From Tetmemena sp. SeJ-2015 (lineage: Eukaryota > Ciliophora > Spirotrichea > Sporadotrichida > Oxytrichidae), in the NCBI GenBank assembly GCA_027382625.1, contig JAJKFJ010021965.1, positions 1-64,000 on the forward strand: a stretch of DNA of 64,000 bases, read 5' to 3'. Shown piece by piece: positions 30,101 to 33,100 of this stretch. Under the pieces are notes generated by a model. It made no database searches. It saw only the letters and a list, made by a program, of their open reading frames with translations, and was not told the origin of the DNA. Each line of letters starts with the position of its first letter. Within the stretch, counting starts at the first letter, position 1. The position numbers and the translations under genes are program-made.

Positions 30101-33100
30101 TGTATTCCATTAAAATTTTTAAATAATTTATAAAAGCAAAATTATAATTAAAGCTATTATTTTTTTCTAATGCTGATTATTATTCATTCATATTTTAATA
30201 AACAGTAATTTGAATAAATAATTAATTGGATAAATTATATGAAAGAGTTTGTATATAATTGAAAATTAATAAAAATTTGTCTTTAAATATTTTTTATTCA
30301 GTGTTAATTTTAATTTGTAGTTATATTTTTGGTTTTTCAAATTAAATTAAAAAAAAAAAAGGAAAATGTTTTTAATAAAAAACTTTTTTTTTGAAAAAAA
30401 TAAAAATTGTAAATTTTGAAAAACAATAATTCAAATAATGAAGGATTGTTTTCTATCTGAGCGTCTAATAAAATTCTTGGATTCAAATCTTCCAGAGAAT
30501 GAAGCCTTTCTAAGTATCAAAATTCTAATTCTGCTGCTTGAAGGAATGGGCATATATATTTATTATTTAATATTAAAAGATAATTGAAAACTATAATAAT
30601 TAAATTTACAATAAGGAATATTATAAATTAATATAAAAGATGAGTCTACCTGATGATTATCAGGCTGGCACCATTTTCTATAATATAAGATAGATAAAAC
30701 TCAAGGAATTAAGATAACAACAAAATAAATTAGCATTAATGAGGTTTATTGTGAAATCATGTCCTTCATTTAATTGTTTCAAATTTAATTACCAAACTAA
30801 AGAAAATTTATCTCCATCCAAGAGATGCATCATTAAAAATATAGAAAGCAATTAAGATGCTAATAATTACTAACTATCTTTCGAGCTCGTTAAATATAAA
30901 TGAATTCAGACTTCTCTTGAAAAATAAAGGAAGTTTCTTTTCCAAAAACATTAATTTCTGAAGATAAAAAGATGTATCTTTTCTTAATATAACTGCTTAT
31001 TTTTATTAGAGAGAGTTTTAATCACACCTTTTATCAATAAAAATGGGTTTAAAAATGCAAGATTAATTGTACGAGCTCATAAAGAAGAATCAGAATAATC
31101 TTAAAATGACTGAATTCATTAAGGGTAAATTAGAAAACCTGACTCCTATCGTAATAAAACAAAAATATCAGCAGGTGAGAGAATTCTCGCATTCCCACAT
31201 GCTCTAATATGAGGAAGCTAAAAAGCTCTATTCAGAAACATCTAAGTTAGCAGATCTCAGAAGAGACTATGCAGCTGATTTTATTCTTGAGGACTTTACT
31301 CCTGAGAAAGACCATTCAAAATTAGATATGCTTGAGCAAATTCAAACAAATAGAAAGAAAACTATTGAGCGCTTCTGTAGTTTACTTAGATTCATCTAGC
31401 TGTTGTGTGACAACTGCCACAAGGGATTCCAAAATTATTTCAGAAATCAGCTAACCATTCAACAAGTCAGAGAATCTCAATCGGTTTATATTAAATATCA
31501 GCTATGATACATTAAAAATTATAATTATTTAATGTTATCCTTCCATTTGTTATTCAGAATTATTCATTAGGATAAAAATTACATAAATTATCTTTAATAT
31601 AAAATTTTAAAATAATATTCTCATCTTTTTCACAAAAATAATTCCTGCAATTTCAATTTGACGCTAATTAGAAATTTGTAAAGAAATTAAAATTACATGT
31701 GAAAGTTATTCAAAGAAAAGCTAATTTATCTTACTAAAATTGTATTCATTCTATTTTAAAAAAAAATATGAGCTATAAATATTTAAATTGTTTATCAGAC
31801 TTAGATCCTTGAGGAAACAATTGAGAATACTTCTTCCTTTAATATTATAGCAGTAAAATATTTTTCAAATAAGCTATCTCTATGATTAATTTATAAAATT
31901 TAGTGGTGAAAAGTTTCATGAAGATCACTGAATCTTTAAAGGAACTTATCTTCTTTGATAAAATAGACACCTTCCTTTAATTTATTGTTTCAGAGACCAG
32001 AGTGAAAAGGAGAAGCATTCTTTTGAAGGGGAGAAAAAGAAAGATCCAGGCTTGTCTGGGTTGATGCAGTCTTTCTTGGAAGTAATCCTTGACTTCTTGT
32101 ACGGACCCTGCGAAGAGAATTAGATTCTGCTTTCCGGCTGGAAGAAATTCCTGCTTAATGTGAATTTCTTCTTCAAGTGCGACAACACTTACTTCTTTGC
32201 CCAGAACTACTCCCAAGAGTGCAGGTTCCTCCTCATGTTTAAAGCAAGTCTCCTTCTGCTAGGCATTATTGAAAGTCCTAACTAACAAAAAAGCAGAGAG
32301 GTACTAATGAATCTTAGTTAGGGCATTTCTTTAGCAAACTTGCAAAAGATTATGATAGCAATTCACAGATAGAAGATAAACTATTCAATTATATTTAGGT
32401 ATTAAAGTTAGATAAATTTAATTTTCATTTATAAGCAATTCCTGGAAGCTATGATATATACAAGACAAGAAGGGTAAGACCTCCTTCTACTTTATGATTT
32501 TATAGAGATTCTATAGCTTTTTATAATGATTTAAATGCATTTTATATTAAATTAATTCCTTTCTCAAACTGTTAATTCATTTTACTAAAACCAATTTTTA
32601 AATATGAATTGAGTTTAAGAGAATTATCATCAGCGAGTTAAGGAGACTGTTATTTATCCATTTAACAGCATGAGAGAGTCTGATGAGATAGTTTTTGAAA
32701 TTGGATTTAACATTTTTAAGTTCCTTCACATTTCTAAGAGACTTGAGCCATCGATTGAATAATTCAATATAGAGTAAGCATATCATGAAATTTATATTTT
32801 ACTTGAATCTATTCTAAATATTTTACATTATGCTCTGACTTTGAATTGTATTTGTTTTTGTCAATTTAAATTTACTGTCATTATATATTGCTTTAGATGT
32901 TTTGAATTTGTTGTGTGGCTGTGAATATAGTATCTGTTTTTCTTTTAATAAATATTAATATTTGTTGTCTAACATGTTTCTTTTAAAGTTCTTATGAGGA
33001 CTACTCTTACTAGGACTACGAGCTGCTAATAAAGGAAGAGATCTAAAACTGCCATAAAAGATTTACAGTTGAGAAGCAGTTAGAAAGTGAGATGACTTTG